DNA from: Acidimicrobiaceae bacterium
GTDB lineage: Bacteria; Actinomycetota; Acidimicrobiia; Acidimicrobiales; MedAcidi-G1
Assembly (NCBI GenBank): GCA_002726315.1
Contig: PBSS01000007.1
Coordinates: forward strand, 1 to 32,021
Length of the DNA: 32,021 bases
Direction: 5' to 3'
Under the pieces are notes generated by a model that had not been told where the DNA came from, did no database searches, and worked only from the letters and a program-made list of their open reading frames with translations. Positions 1 through 13,696 of this stretch are shown here, piece by piece. Made by a program: the position numbers and the translations under genes. Position 1 is the stretch's first letter. Each line of letters starts with the position of its first letter.

Positions 1-18
1 TCTGTCAGGGAGCTCGCT

Positions 19-95
19 GGCGACGTAGCTCAGTTGGTGAGAGCGCTCGACTCATAATCGAGAGGTCGACAGTTCGAATCTGTCCGTCGCTACCA
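19..95 (+). tRNA. tRNA-Met (CAT anticodon), CCA encoded
   Basis: Cloverleaf by eye: acceptor GGCGACG/CGTCGCT (first pair G:U), anticodon stem CTCGA/TCGAG with loop CTCATAA (CAT), T arm GACAG-TTCGAAT-CTGTC, then A and CCA. Confidence 0.93.
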
Positions 96-165
96 GCCAG
101 AAAAGCGACCTGGCTCACTGAAAAGACCAGTGGGCCACCAATAGACCCGGAAGTGAGAAATCGTC

Positions 166-327
166 ATGGCATCCGATAAGCGAGTACAGGTAACCCTGGA
201 GTGCCAGGAGTGCAAGCGTCGCAACTACATCACCACCAAGTCGAAGGCGAACACGCGCGAGCGGATCGAACTCAAGAAGTACTGCCGGTGGTGCCGCTCA
301 CATATTGATCACAAGGAAACCCGCTGA
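166..327 (+). CDS. rpmG: 50S ribosomal protein L33 (53 aa, cysteine-bearing form)
   Basis: Own translation [53 protein letters not shown]; CxxC...CxxC pattern; below the ORF-track length cut-off; sits upstream of tRNA-Trp/secE. Confidence 0.93.
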   Translation: MASDKRVQVTLECQECKRRNYITTKSKANTRERIELKKYCRWCRSHIDHKETR

Positions 328-462
328 CCACTTGCGGGCCTAGCCCCACAAGCAAAGGTGTTCGTGGACACTCTTTTCCCTGCGGGATCGGATCAGGTCG
401 GCTGGTATCCTGCCGCCGGATCCGCCCTCCGACTCCGACGCTGAGCCCGAGGTCGGGAACAC

Positions 463-535
463 AGGGCAGTGGCTCAATTGGTAGAGCACCGGTCTCCAAA
501 ACCGGCGGTTGGGGGTTCGAGTCCCTCCTGCCCTG
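463..535 (+). tRNA. tRNA-Trp (CCA anticodon)
   Basis: Acceptor AGGGCAG/CTGCCCT, anticodon stem CCGGT/ACCGG with loop CTCCAAA (CCA), T arm GGGGG-TTCGAGT-CCCTC; canonical position before secE. Confidence 0.93.
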
Positions 536-667
536 CAAGGCCAGTCGGTTGTACCACCGATCGGTTGGCCGCCCGGATAGTCGATCAACATGTCCATCAA
601 GGGCGCGCGGCGATTTAGACCCCGTTAGCCTGATCCACCCACCGCTATTTCAATTTGAGGCCTGTCC

Positions 668-964
668 ATGTCGATGAACCGCGAGCAGAAGAGACTCCTG
701 CAGCGCCAGGGTGAGGTTGACGCCGACGGCGAGCCGATCCGCCAGCGCCGCGAGCAGTCGGCGCGCCAGCCCGAGGATAGGACCGGGGTCGCCCAGTTCT
801 CCCGCGAGGTTAGGGCAGAACTCCGCAAGGTCGCATGGCCCTCGCGTGCCGAGACTGCCAACTACGCAACGGTTGTGGTCGTAACCATCATCGCCGTGAC
901 CACCATCGTGGCAGGCCTTGACTGGGTCTTTTCCAATTCCGTACTCAACCTGTTTGACATCTGA
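668..964 (+). CDS. secE: preprotein translocase subunit SecE
   Basis: 98 aa, single C-terminal TM segment (TVVVVTIIAVTTIVAGLDWVF) preceded by 'REVRAELRKVAWPSRAET'; directly before nusG. Confidence 0.93.
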   Translation: MSMNREQKRLLQRQGEVDADGEPIRQRREQSARQPEDRTGVAQFSREVRAELRKVAWPSRAETANYATVVVVTIIAVTTIVAGLDWVFSNSVLNLFDI

Positions 965-1794
965 TGAGCACTACAGAAGAGACCGAGACACCTGTCACTC
1001 CTGCTGACCTGCTCCCGACTGGGGGCCTTGTTGGCTCGGAGGTTGATGCTGTCGATGAAACAGAGGACGATGGCGCAACCGAACCGACGCCTGCCGACCT
1101 CCTGCCTGTCGGCAACCTCGCTGATGAAACCGAGGTCGTTGTAGAGGCCGCCGTGGAGGGTCAGGTCGCTGATGTTGAGGTATTCGATGAGGATGCCCTC
1201 CTCGATCCAGACGACAGTGAGGACGGACCGAAGCCGGAGAGCGCGTATGACCGACCAGGCAACTGGTTCGTGGTCCACACCCAGTCCGGTTATGAGAACA
1301 AGGTTTGTAAGAACCTCCAAGCTCGCACGGAATCGATGAACTTGGAGGACCGCATTCTAGAGATCGTCATCCCAATGGAAGACGTCGTCGAATTCAAGAA
1401 TGGCAAGAAGGTCACAGTCGCCAAGAAGATGTTCCCGGGCTACCTGCTGGTGCGTTGCTACCTTGATGATGCCAGTTGGGCAGCGATTCGTGACACACCA
1501 GGCATCGTCAATTTTGTCGGTGCCGGTGGTAAACCATCCCGTTTGAGTCGTCGTGAGATCGAGACCTTCCTGCCGACAGCAGACGATACGGCCGCTGAGG
1601 CACCGGTCAAGGCAAAGGCCAGATTGGGTTTCGACACGGGCGACACCGTAAGGGTGAAGGAAGGCCCCTTCGCAGACTTTTCGGGTGAGATTATTGAGAT
1701 AAATATCGACCAACTGAAGGTCAAGGTGCTGGTCAATATCTTTGGACGGGAAACCCCGGTAGAACTGGACTTCTCACAGGTGGCACAACTCTGA
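964..1794 (+). CDS. nusG: transcription termination/antitermination factor NusG with long acidic N-terminal extension
   Basis: Core 'WFVVHTQSGYENKVCKNLQ...FPGYLLVRCYLDD...FVGAGGKPSRLS' plus KOW region 'GDTVRVKEGPFADFSGEI'; about 100 aa acidic N-terminus. Confidence 0.95.
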   Translation: MSTTEETETPVTPADLLPTGGLVGSEVDAVDETEDDGATEPTPADLLPVGNLADETEVVVEAAVEGQVADVEVFDEDALLDPDDSEDGPKPESAYDRPGNWFVVHTQSGYENKVCKNLQARTESMNLEDRILEIVIPMEDVVEFKNGKKVTVAKKMFPGYLLVRCYLDDASWAAIRDTPGIVNFVGAGGKPSRLSRREIETFLPTADDTAAEAPVKAKARLGFDTGDTVRVKEGPFADFSGEIIEINIDQLKVKVLVNIFGRETPVELDFSQVAQL

Positions 1795-1905
1795 GCAACT
1801 GAACCTTCTTCGGCCACCAAGATGTGCCCGGAGCCAAGGTTGCCAATCATCTGACCCACCACCAGACTTGATCGTTACCCACGGTCGCTGAATAGGCCCC
1901 ACTAC

Positions 1906-1947
1906 TGACTACTGACTACTGACTACTGACTACTGACTACTGACTAC
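1906..1947. repeat. Tandem heptanucleotide repeat (TGACTAC)x6 plus partial copy ACTAC at 1901-1905
   Basis: Read directly: six perfect copies at 1906-1912, 1913-1919, 1920-1926, 1927-1933, 1934-1940 and 1941-1947. Confidence 0.97.
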
Positions 1948-1958
1948 GAGTAAGAGAC

Positions 1959-2384
1959 ATGGCAAAGAAGAAGGCAATGGCGATCGTAAAGATCCAGATC
2001 CCTGCTGGGCAGGCATCGCCTGCACCGCCGGTCGGAACAGCACTTGGTCCCCACGGTGTGGCAATCATGGATTTCTGTAAGGAGTACAACGCCAAGACTG
2101 AGGACAAGCGCGGCCAGATCGTTCCTGTCGAGATCACGATCTACGAGGATCGTTCCTTCACCTTTATCACTAAGACTCCACCCACTTCTTTTCTCATCAG
2201 GCAGGCCGCAAAGTTGGACAAGGCTGCCGAGAATCCAGGTCGTGAAGTTGCCGGATCCATTTCGTGGGCCCAGGTTGAGGAGATCGCACATGCCAAGATG
2301 CCCGACCTCAACGCCATCGACATAGAGGGGGCCAAACTGCAGGTTGCAGGCACTGCCCGCAGTATGGGGATAGAGGTTGCCTGA
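1959..2384 (+). CDS. rplK: 50S ribosomal protein L11
   Basis: 141 aa; '[38 protein letters not shown]' is typical L11. Confidence 0.97.
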   Translation: MAKKKAMAIVKIQIPAGQASPAPPVGTALGPHGVAIMDFCKEYNAKTEDKRGQIVPVEITIYEDRSFTFITKTPPTSFLIRQAAKLDKAAENPGREVAGSISWAQVEEIAHAKMPDLNAIDIEGAKLQVAGTARSMGIEVA

Positions 2385-2494
2385 CCCGAATAATGATCAA
2401 ATGGCTACCACCTAGAACTGGTGGTTCCGGGACAGGGGATTACCTCACCCCGCTGGATGTTGGAGCCAAACTCGAGGGAGCCGGGAGGAACACC

Positions 2495-3208
2495 ATGGCG
2501 AAGCGTGAGCAAAGGACTGGCCGGGGCAAGCGTTACGATGACGCGGCGGCCCGGATAGAGACACAGGAACTCCACTCCGGCACTGATGCACTGGAAATGG
2601 TTAGATCCGTCTACGGCTCTAAGTTCGATGAAAGCATTGACTTGGTTGTGCGACTGGGCGTGGATCCCCGTAAGACTGAGGAAATGGTCCGCGGAACCGT
2701 GGCGCTGCCGTCCGGTACCGGCAAGGACGTCCGTGTCGCTGTCTTCGCCCAGGGCGAAGCGGCATCTTCTGCCCGTGAGGCTGGTGCCGACCACGTGGGG
2801 GCCGACGACCTAGCCACAGAGGTGGAGGGTGGGATGCTGGACTTCGATGTGGCGATTGCGACTCCAGACATGATGGCGACTGTCGGAAAGCTCGGTCGGG
2901 CTCTCGGGCCGCGTGGTCTGATGCCTAACCCCAAGTCCGGAACGGTTACCGATGACGTTGCCAAAGCCGTGGCGGAGTTCAAGGGCGGAAAGGTCGAGTT
3001 CCGGGCTGACAAGCACGGGAATGTCCACCTCCCGATCGGACGAGTTAGTTTTGAGGTCTCAGCCCTCCAGGCCAACATGAAGGCCGCCATTGAGGAGTTG
3101 GAGCGTCTCAGGCCGGCCTCCACTAAGGGCCGTTATCTCAGGAAGGTCTCAGTCTCGTCAACTATGGGACCGGGTGTCAGGATCGATCCTCTCCGGGTTG
3201 TCGACTGA
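2495..3208 (+). CDS. rplA: 50S ribosomal protein L1 (start set to ATG 2495, not the 2393 of the ORF track)
   Basis: 'MAKREQRTGRGKRYDDAA...' preceded by a GGGAGGAAC Shine-Dalgarno; 'LGRALGPRGLMPNPKSGTVTDDV' L1 motif. Confidence 0.94.
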   Translation: MAKREQRTGRGKRYDDAAARIETQELHSGTDALEMVRSVYGSKFDESIDLVVRLGVDPRKTEEMVRGTVALPSGTGKDVRVAVFAQGEAASSAREAGADHVGADDLATEVEGGMLDFDVAIATPDMMATVGKLGRALGPRGLMPNPKSGTVTDDVAKAVAEFKGGKVEFRADKHGNVHLPIGRVSFEVSALQANMKAAIEELERLRPASTKGRYLRKVSVSSTMGPGVRIDPLRVVD

Positions 3209-3259
3209 AATCCATTGGAACGCCGAAGGTGGGTCGCGGAGCCCGCAGCGGTACCCTGA

Positions 3260-3478
3260 CCGCCACAACTGACACGCTCACCGAAGACCTCCGGGTTGTG
3301 TGGCCATGCTGCACAGAACGCGCCTACCGGCCGCCCGAGCAGGCGAGTCTCCTGATCGGCTCCAGGCTATGTCTGGACTGGGTCATCGGTGTACGTCCGG
3401 CATAGCAGATTAAAGACGTACATGGGAGGCCGGGGTAACCGGCAGCCCCTGACCCGAGGAAACCCAGGAGGTAGGAGC
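3260..3478 (+). promoter_or_regulatory. Candidate L10(L12)-type autoregulatory leader upstream of rplJ
   Basis: About 270 nt non-coding gap before rplJ with several stem-loops, including perfect TGTACGTC/GACGTACA (3390-3397/3415-3422) and GCCGG/CCGGC (3429-3433/3439-3443); its position matches known L10 leaders. No covariance-model search was possible. Confidence 0.5.
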
Positions 3479-4291
3479 GTGGAGAATCCCCGCCCCGACA
3501 AGGTTGCTGTTGTAGACGAGGTCCGCGAGCGACTCTCCAACACTGAAGCTGCCGTACTTACCGAGTACAGGGGTCTTGATGTACCAGCCCTAGCTGAGCT
3601 GCGCGCTGCTCTACGTGCCGCAGGTGGAGATTACAAGGTCTACAAGAACACCCTTGTGAGGCTGGCAGTCAGTGAGTTGGACTTAGAGATAGACGACCTG
3701 CTAACTGGTCCGACAGCCATCGCCCTGGTAGCTGATCGACCTGATGGTTCGCCTGGTGATGCTGTATCCATGGCAAAGGCGTTGGACTCATTTGCCAAGG
3801 AACATGAGGCCCTAGTCATCAAGGGTGGCTTGTTGGATTCACAGCGGTTGAGTATCGAACAGGTCTTGGCCTTGGCCAAGATCGCACCGCGTGAGGTCCT
3901 ACTTGCACAACTTGCAGGTGCTATGGCCGCTCCGATACAGCAGTTCGCAGGCCTACTCAATGCCCTTCCACAGAACTTGGCTTACGCACTCAAGGCGCTG
4001 ATCGACCAGCATGGTGGTCCAGCGTCGTTAGCCGAAGACGATGCTTCTGATGAGGCACCGGTCGATGAAACTGATGTTGACGCTGTCGTTGATGAGGCGT
4101 CAGCCGATGACAATGAGGCCCCTGCTGAAGAGGCAGAAGCCGACACCGAGACGGCTGCGGCCGATGACAATGAGGCCCCTGCTGAAGAGGCAGAAGCCGA
4201 GACGGCTGCGGCCGATGACAATGAGGCCCCTGCTGAAGAGGCAGAAGCCGACACCGAGACGGCTGCGGCCGACGATACCGAGGAGGCCTAA
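3479..4291 (+). CDS. rplJ: 50S ribosomal protein L10 with long acidic repetitive C-terminal tail (GTG start at 3479)
   Basis: '[63 protein letters not shown]' L10 core; GGAGG upstream of GTG; upstream of rplL. Confidence 0.94.
   Translation: MENPRPDKVAVVDEVRERLSNTEAAVLTEYRGLDVPALAELRAALRAAGGDYKVYKNTLVRLAVSELDLEIDDLLTGPTAIALVADRPDGSPGDAVSMAKALDSFAKEHEALVIKGGLLDSQRLSIEQVLALAKIAPREVLLAQLAGAMAAPIQQFAGLLNALPQNLAYALKALIDQHGGPASLAEDDASDEAPVDETDVDAVVDEASADDNEAPAEEAEADTETAAADDNEAPAEEAEAETAAADDNEAPAEEAEADTETAAADDTEEA
4103..4267 (+). repeat. In-frame tandem repeat inside the rplJ 3' end, unit about 57 nt, three copies (57, 51, 57 nt) plus a degenerate fourth start
   Basis: GCCGATGACAATGAGGCCCCTGCTGAAGAGGCAGAAGCC(GACACC)GAGACGGCTGCG at 4103-4159, 4160-4210 (lacks 6 nt) and 4211-4267. 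Confidence 0.95.
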
Positions 4292-4293
4292 TC

Positions 4294-4665
4294 ATGGCAA
4301 CCAAAGAAGAGATACTGGACGCCATCGCTGAGATGAGTGTCTTGGAGTTGAGTGAATTACTGACCGACTTCGAGGAGAAGTTCGGTGTTACAGCTGCTGC
4401 TCCCGTGGTAGCTGCAGCAGCAGCAGCCCCCGCTGAAGAGGCAGAAGAGGAACAGGACTCTTTCGACGTCGTCCTTGCCGATTCTGGTGACAAGAAGATT
4501 CAGGTGATTAAGGAGGTCAGGGCACTGACCAACCTTGGTCTCAAGGACGCCAAGGAACTTGTAGACGGTGCACCTAACAACGTGATGGAGGGAGTGTCCA
4601 AGGAAGACGCCGAGAAGGCCAAGGATTCCCTCGAGGCAGCTGGAGCGACCATCGAACTCAAGTAG
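4294..4665 (+). CDS. rplL: 50S ribosomal protein L7/L12
   Basis: 123 aa; '[61 protein letters not shown]'. Confidence 0.97.
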   Translation: MATKEEILDAIAEMSVLELSELLTDFEEKFGVTAAAPVVAAAAAAPAEEAEEEQDSFDVVLADSGDKKIQVIKEVRALTNLGLKDAKELVDGAPNNVMEGVSKEDAEKAKDSLEAAGATIELK

Positions 4666-4686
4666 TGACAAGAAGCCGTTGTGCAC

Positions 4687-4717
4687 GATGCCCCCCCGGC
4701 TCGCCCGGGGGGGCATC
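4687..4717 (+). terminator. Rho-independent-like terminator/attenuator after rplL
   Basis: GATGCCCCCCC/GGGGGGGCATC perfect 11-bp stem (extendable by 2 bp), followed by GGTTGTTTTGG. Confidence 0.75.
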
Positions 4718-4756
4718 GGTTGTTTTGGGGCATTCCGGCAATGGCGATGTGGAACC

Positions 4757-4785
4757 TTGACCGGAGGATCCAGATTCCCTAGCCT
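4757..4785 (+). promoter_or_regulatory. Candidate rpoB promoter (TTGACC-N17-TAGCCT)
   Basis: -35-like TTGACC 4757-4762 and TAnnnT -10-like TAGCCT 4780-4785, 17 nt apart, downstream of the rplL terminator. Confidence 0.4.
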
Positions 4786-4977
4786 TACGACTAGAAGGCG
4801 TCGCGCCTTGGCGCATTATTCCCGTGTCGATGAGGGCCTCGGGGTTGCGGAGCCCTGCGCGGCCGTATTATGATCCTCCGTTGCCGTGCTTGCGCCTGTC
4901 TCTCGGTCCTTTTTCGGATCGTTGGTAGTCGTTGTCCGGCTTGCCCCTCGTCCGTAAACCCTGGCCAGGAGTTCTAG

Positions 4978-7900
4978 GTGTCTGCTCGCCCCCTTGTCCG
5001 GGAACGTTATTCATTCGGATCTCTCGAAGAAGTTCGGGAGATGCCCAACCTGATCGCGATCCAAAGGGATTCGTTCCAATGGTTCCTCGATCAGGGTATT
5101 GCCGATACGTTCCGCGATCTCAGTCCGATCACCGATTTCAGTGAGACTCTCTCTCTCGAGTTGGAGTTTGACCCCAAAGACGAAGACCTCCGGCCAGTGC
5201 CGAAGTTCACCGTTGAAGAGTGTCGTGAAAAGGACATGACCTATTCGGCCCCGATGTTTGTCCGGGCCCGTTTCATGAACTCCAACACCGGAGAAATTAA
5301 GGAACAGACCGTATTCATGGGTGACTTCCCCGTGATGACCGACAAGGGCACCTTCATCATCAACGGCACGGAACGCGTTGTGGTTTCTCAACTTGTCCGT
5401 TCACCGGGAGTAATCTTCCAGCCGGGCGAGAGATACCGCCTAAGGAATCTCTCAAAGCACCAGCTGGTGACGGGAACTATCCATCCGTACCGTGGTGAGT
5501 GGATCGAGTTCGATGTAGAGCAGAAGCCCGGCAAGGACGTGACTGCCGGAACAAGGGTTGCTCGGAAGCGCAGGCTCTCGATGTTCGTGTTGCTCCGGGC
5601 TCTCGGTTATGACGAGGAGAACCATCCCGGTTTCCTCGAGCGCTTGGTAGGCCACTTCGACTACTTGGAGGGCCAGTGGGAAAAGGATCGGCTACCCGAG
5701 GGTTGGGAAGCCGCTGTCGAAGCTAATGAGCGCAAGGCACCACAGGACGAAGCCCTGCTTGAGATCTACAAGCGTGTGCGTCCGGGTGAACCACCGTCAC
5801 TTGAGGCAGCACGTGCCTACGTTCGCAACGCCTTTTTTGAGTCCCGTCGCTATGACCTCTCAAGGGTTGGCCGCTACAAGCTGAATCGCAAGCTTGGTCC
5901 AGAGATCGAGCGCTGTGAGGAACTCTTTGGCATTGAGTTGGAGAGGCCTGATCCGGATCAGTCGGTACTCAGTCGCTCAGAGGTGCTCGCCACATGTACT
6001 TACTTACTGCACCTTGCGAAGGGAGAACCGGGCTATCGCCTAGATGATCAGGACCATTTTGCTAACCGTCGCATCCGTTCGGTCGGTGAGTTGATTCAGA
6101 ACCAGGTGAGAATTGGCCTGTCCCGCATGGAGAGGGTTGTGCGCGAGCGCATGACAACCCAAGACGTAGAGGCCATCACTCCTCAGACCCTGATCAACAT
6201 CCGGCCTGTTGTGGCAGCTATCAAGGAATTCTTCGGTACGAGCCAACTCTCTCAGTTCATGGATCAGGTGAATCCGCTATCGGGCCTAACCCACCGTCGT
6301 CGGCTTTCAGCACTCGGTCCTGGAGGCTTGTCGCGAGAGAGGGCGGGCTTCGAGGTCCGTGACGTTCACTTTTCCCACTATGGACGGATGTGTCCGATCG
6401 AAACGCCCGAAGGCCCCAACATTGGCCTTATCGGTGGTCTTGCCACCTATGGCCAGATCAACGTTTTCGGCTTCATCGAATCGCCCTACAGGATTGTCAA
6501 GAAAGGCAAGGTCACCGACGAGATTGTCTACCTAGCCGCTGATGAAGAGGAGGAGTACGTGGTGGCACAGGCCAACGCTCCCCTCAACTCCAACGGCACC
6601 TTCGCCAACCAGCGGGTCTTGGTGCGTCGTTCGCCTCAAGCGGCTTCCCTTCAGGATCTCCGCCTCCAGTTGGAACAGGATGTCTTCTTTGGTTCAACGA
6701 CAGAGATTTCCTACGTTCCGCCCGAGGAGGTCCAGTTGATGGACGTCTCTCCGAAGCAGATCGTGTCGGTGGCGACAGCCCTGATCCCGTTCCTCGAGCA
6801 CGACGATGCGAATAGGGCCCTAATGGGTGCCAATATGCAGCGCCAAGCAGTGCCGCTCATTCGATCCGAGGCCCCCTACATCGGTACTGGCATTGAAGCC
6901 CGTGCAGCCAGGGATGCTGCACATATGGTCCTTGCCAATGCTGCCGGTACGGTCACGGAGGTCGACGGCGACTCGATAACTGTCGACTACGGCAAGGGTG
7001 GAATCGTCACGCACGACCTGTCCAAGTTCGAGCGTTCAAACCAAGACACTTGCATCAACCATAAGAGCAGGGTTGTCCCGGGCCAGAAGATCAAGAGGGA
7101 CGAGTTGCTGGCCGACTCATCCTCAACCGACGGCGGTGAGTTGGCCTTGGGCAAGAATCTCCTCGTGGCGTTCATGTCATGGGAGGGCTACAACTTCGAG
7201 GATGCCATCATCCTTTCTGAGAGGTTGGTGAAAGACGACGTTCTCACGTCGATCCACATCCATGAGCATGAGATCGATGCCCGTGATACCAAGTTGGGCC
7301 CTGAGGAGATTACGCGAGACATTCCGAACCTGTCTGACGAGATTTTGGCTGACCTTGACGATCTGGGCATCGTGAGAGTTGGCGCCGATGTGTCACCCGG
7401 TGATGTCCTTGTCGGAAAGGTCACTCCTAAGGGTGAGACAGAGTTGACTCCCGAAGAACGGCTCCTTCGGGCAATCTTTGGTGAGAAGGCCCGCGAGGTC
7501 CGTGACACGTCACTCAAGGTGCCTCACGGCGAAACCGGCAAGGTCATCGATGTCAAGGTGTTCAATCGCGACGATGGCGACGAACTCCCACCCGGTGTCA
7601 ACCAGCTGGTCCGGGTATACGTAGCCCAGAAGCGTAAGATCAGCGTTGGCGACAAGTTGGCCGGTAGGCACGGCAACAAGGGTGTTATCTCTAGGATTCT
7701 TCCCGTTGAGGATCTTCCATACTTGGCAGACGGCACCCCTGTCGACATCATCTTGAATCCCCTTGGTGTTCCTTCCCGAATGAACGTAGGCCAGGTACTT
7801 GAGGCCCATCTCGGTTACTGCGCTAGGTGGGGTTGGGAGGTCAACGGTGAGACCGTTGGTGTTGAGCCCGTCAGCGGGATAGAGCGCAAGACGCGTACCT

Positions 7901-8595
7901 CAACACCTCCTTCGGTCCATGTTGCTACCCCGGTGTATGACGGCGCCCACTGGGATGAGGAGGATCGTTCCGGTGGCCATCCGACCATCCAGAAGATCCT
8001 CCAGAACATCACCCCGGAGTCTGCCGATGGTGACCGCCTCGTGCAGGAAGATGGCAAGACAACCCTCTATAACGGCCGCACAGGCGAACCCTATGACCAC
8101 GAAATCATGGTGGGTTACGTCTACATCCTGAAGCTGGCCCATCTCGTTGACGACAAGATCCACGCGCGGTCTACCGGCCCGTACTCGATGATCACTCAAC
8201 AGCCGCTGGGTGGTAAGGCACAGTTTGGTGGACAGCGGTTTGGCGAGATGGAGGTCTGGGCTCTAGAGGCCTATGGCGCTGCCTACTGTCTTCAGGAACT
8301 GCTCACCATTAAGTCAGACGATGTTCTAGGTCGGGTGAAGGTCTACGAAGCGATCGTCAAGGGTGACAACATCCCCCAGCCGGGAATCCCAGAAAGTTTC
8401 AAGGTTCTCATCAAGGAGATGCAGTCTCTATGCCTCGATGTCGAGGTGCTGTCCGAGGAGGGGCATCAGATCGAGATGCATGAGTTGGATGAGGATGTCT
8501 ACCGCACGACAGAGTCTCTGGGCATCGATATTTCGAGGCCTGAGCGTGGGTCGGACGAAGAGGATGAACGGCGTAGTGCCGGCTTTGTCCACTGA
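4978..8595 (+). CDS. rpoB: DNA-directed RNA polymerase subunit beta (GTG start)
   Basis: 1205 aa; '[64 protein letters not shown]'. Confidence 0.98.
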   Translation: MSARPLVRERYSFGSLEEVREMPNLIAIQRDSFQWFLDQGIADTFRDLSPITDFSETLSLELEFDPKDEDLRPVPKFTVEECREKDMTYSAPMFVRARFMNSNTGEIKEQTVFMGDFPVMTDKGTFIINGTERVVVSQLVRSPGVIFQPGERYRLRNLSKHQLVTGTIHPYRGEWIEFDVEQKPGKDVTAGTRVARKRRLSMFVLLRALGYDEENHPGFLERLVGHFDYLEGQWEKDRLPEGWEAAVEANERKAPQDEALLEIYKRVRPGEPPSLEAARAYVRNAFFESRRYDLSRVGRYKLNRKLGPEIERCEELFGIELERPDPDQSVLSRSEVLATCTYLLHLAKGEPGYRLDDQDHFANRRIRSVGELIQNQVRIGLSRMERVVRERMTTQDVEAITPQTLINIRPVVAAIKEFFGTSQLSQFMDQVNPLSGLTHRRRLSALGPGGLSRERAGFEVRDVHFSHYGRMCPIETPEGPNIGLIGGLATYGQINVFGFIESPYRIVKKGKVTDEIVYLAADEEEEYVVAQANAPLNSNGTFANQRVLVRRSPQAASLQDLRLQLEQDVFFGSTTEISYVPPEEVQLMDVSPKQIVSVATALIPFLEHDDANRALMGANMQRQAVPLIRSEAPYIGTGIEARAARDAAHMVLANAAGTVTEVDGDSITVDYGKGGIVTHDLSKFERSNQDTCINHKSRVVPGQKIKRDELLADSSSTDGGELALGKNLLVAFMSWEGYNFEDAIILSERLVKDDVLTSIHIHEHEIDARDTKLGPEEITRDIPNLSDEILADLDDLGIVRVGADVSPGDVLVGKVTPKGETELTPEERLLRAIFGEKAREVRDTSLKVPHGETGKVIDVKVFNRDDGDELPPGVNQLVRVYVAQKRKISVGDKLAGRHGNKGVISRILPVEDLPYLADGTPVDIILNPLGVPSRMNVGQVLEAHLGYCARWGWEVNGETVGVEPVSGIERKTRTSTPPSVHVATPVYDGAHWDEEDRSGGHPTIQKILQNITPESADGDRLVQEDGKTTLYNGRTGEPYDHEIMVGYVYILKLAHLVDDKIHARSTGPYSMITQQPLGGKAQFGGQRFGEMEVWALEAYGAAYCLQELLTIKSDDVLGRVKVYEAIVKGDNIPQPGIPESFKVLIKEMQSLCLDVEVLSEEGHQIEMHELDEDVYRTTESLGIDISRPERGSDEEDERRSAGFVH

Positions 8596-8660
8596 TCCAT
8601 CTGAGTCAAGACCGTTAGTTATTGCACATACCCAGTGAACGAGATGTAGGAAGTAAACGA

Positions 8661-12653
<3,993 letters not shown>

Positions 12654-12687
12654 GTGCAGGTCTTACGAGCATGTCCTCTGATCGCGC

Positions 12688-12717
12688 TTGTGAGTAGCGA
12701 ATTTCCACCCGTAGACT
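12688..12717 (+). promoter_or_regulatory. Candidate str-operon promoter (TTGTGA-N18-TAGACT)
   Basis: Pattern match by eye in the rpoC-rpsL gap; TAnnnT -10-like hexamer. Confidence 0.3.
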
Positions 12718-12728
12718 CGTCCGCTGGC

Positions 12729-12757
12729 CGCGGTACGACCCCTGCGTCGTTACCGCG
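12729..12757 (+). promoter_or_regulatory. Strong hairpin in the rpsL leader
   Basis: CGCGGTACGAC (12729-12739), 6-nt loop, GTCGTTACCGCG (12746-12757): 11 bp with one bulged T. No U-run follows. Confidence 0.6.
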
Positions 12758-12813
12758 ATGTTTAGAGGTGTTCCATCCGGGAATCTTTACAGGTTCTACA
12801 AAGAGGTAAATAA

Positions 12814-13185
<372 letters not shown>

Positions 13186-13187
13186 TC

Positions 13188-13658
13188 GTGCCACGCAAGG
13201 GCCCCGCAGTACGCCGCGAATTGACACCTGATCCGGTTTATCGGTCGGTTGTCGTGACCCAGTTGGTCAACAAGGTTCTACAGAGGGGAAAGCGTTCCAC
13301 AGCGGAGCGGATCGTCTATTCGTCGATGACGATGGTCGAGTCCAAGACGGGTAGTGAACCGGTTGGCACACTGAAGCGGGCTATCGACAACGTCCGGCCC
13401 CAACTCGAGGTCCGTAGTCGGCGTGTTGGTGGCGCCACCTACCAAGTACCCGTTGAGGTTCGCCCCCGCCGTGCGAACACCCTGGCCGTCCGCTGGTTGG
13501 TGAACTACTCGCGCGACCGGCGTGAACCCACTATGGCTGAGCGCCTCGCCAACGAGATCATGGATGCTTCAAACGGCATCGGTGCCTCGGTAAAGCGCCG
13601 CGAGGACCTGCACAAGATGGCCGAGGCCAACAAGGCATTTGCCCACTACCGTTGGTGA
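13188..13658 (+). CDS. rpsG: 30S ribosomal protein S7 (GTG start)
   Basis: 156 aa '[44 protein letters not shown]'. Confidence 0.97.
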   Translation: MPRKGPAVRRELTPDPVYRSVVVTQLVNKVLQRGKRSTAERIVYSSMTMVESKTGSEPVGTLKRAIDNVRPQLEVRSRRVGGATYQVPVEVRPRRANTLAVRWLVNYSRDRREPTMAERLANEIMDASNGIGASVKRREDLHKMAEANKAFAHYRW

Positions 13659-13696
13659 GCTATCTCCGAGGGCGTTACGTGGTCTGAGTCCGTTCT

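Noticed and set aside
862-1713. Minus-strand ORFs of 152 and 118 aa opposite secE/nusG
   Set aside because: Overlap confident genes; no independent start signals or domains.
1901-1947. Heptamer array as a CRISPR or iteron cluster
   Set aside because: Units are 7 nt with no spacers, inside a ribosomal operon; a simple sequence repeat.
2393-2494. N-terminal extension of L1 as given by the ORF track (start 2393)
   Set aside because: A clear Shine-Dalgarno precedes ATG 2495 and the upstream residues do not resemble L1; the same logic moves rplC to 19070, rplB to 20677 and rplJ to 3479.
3982-4493. Low-complexity minus-strand ORFs (Ser/Ala-rich; repeated [19 protein letters not shown]) opposite the rplJ tail
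   Set aside because: Direct consequence of the tandem repeat in rplJ read on the other strand.
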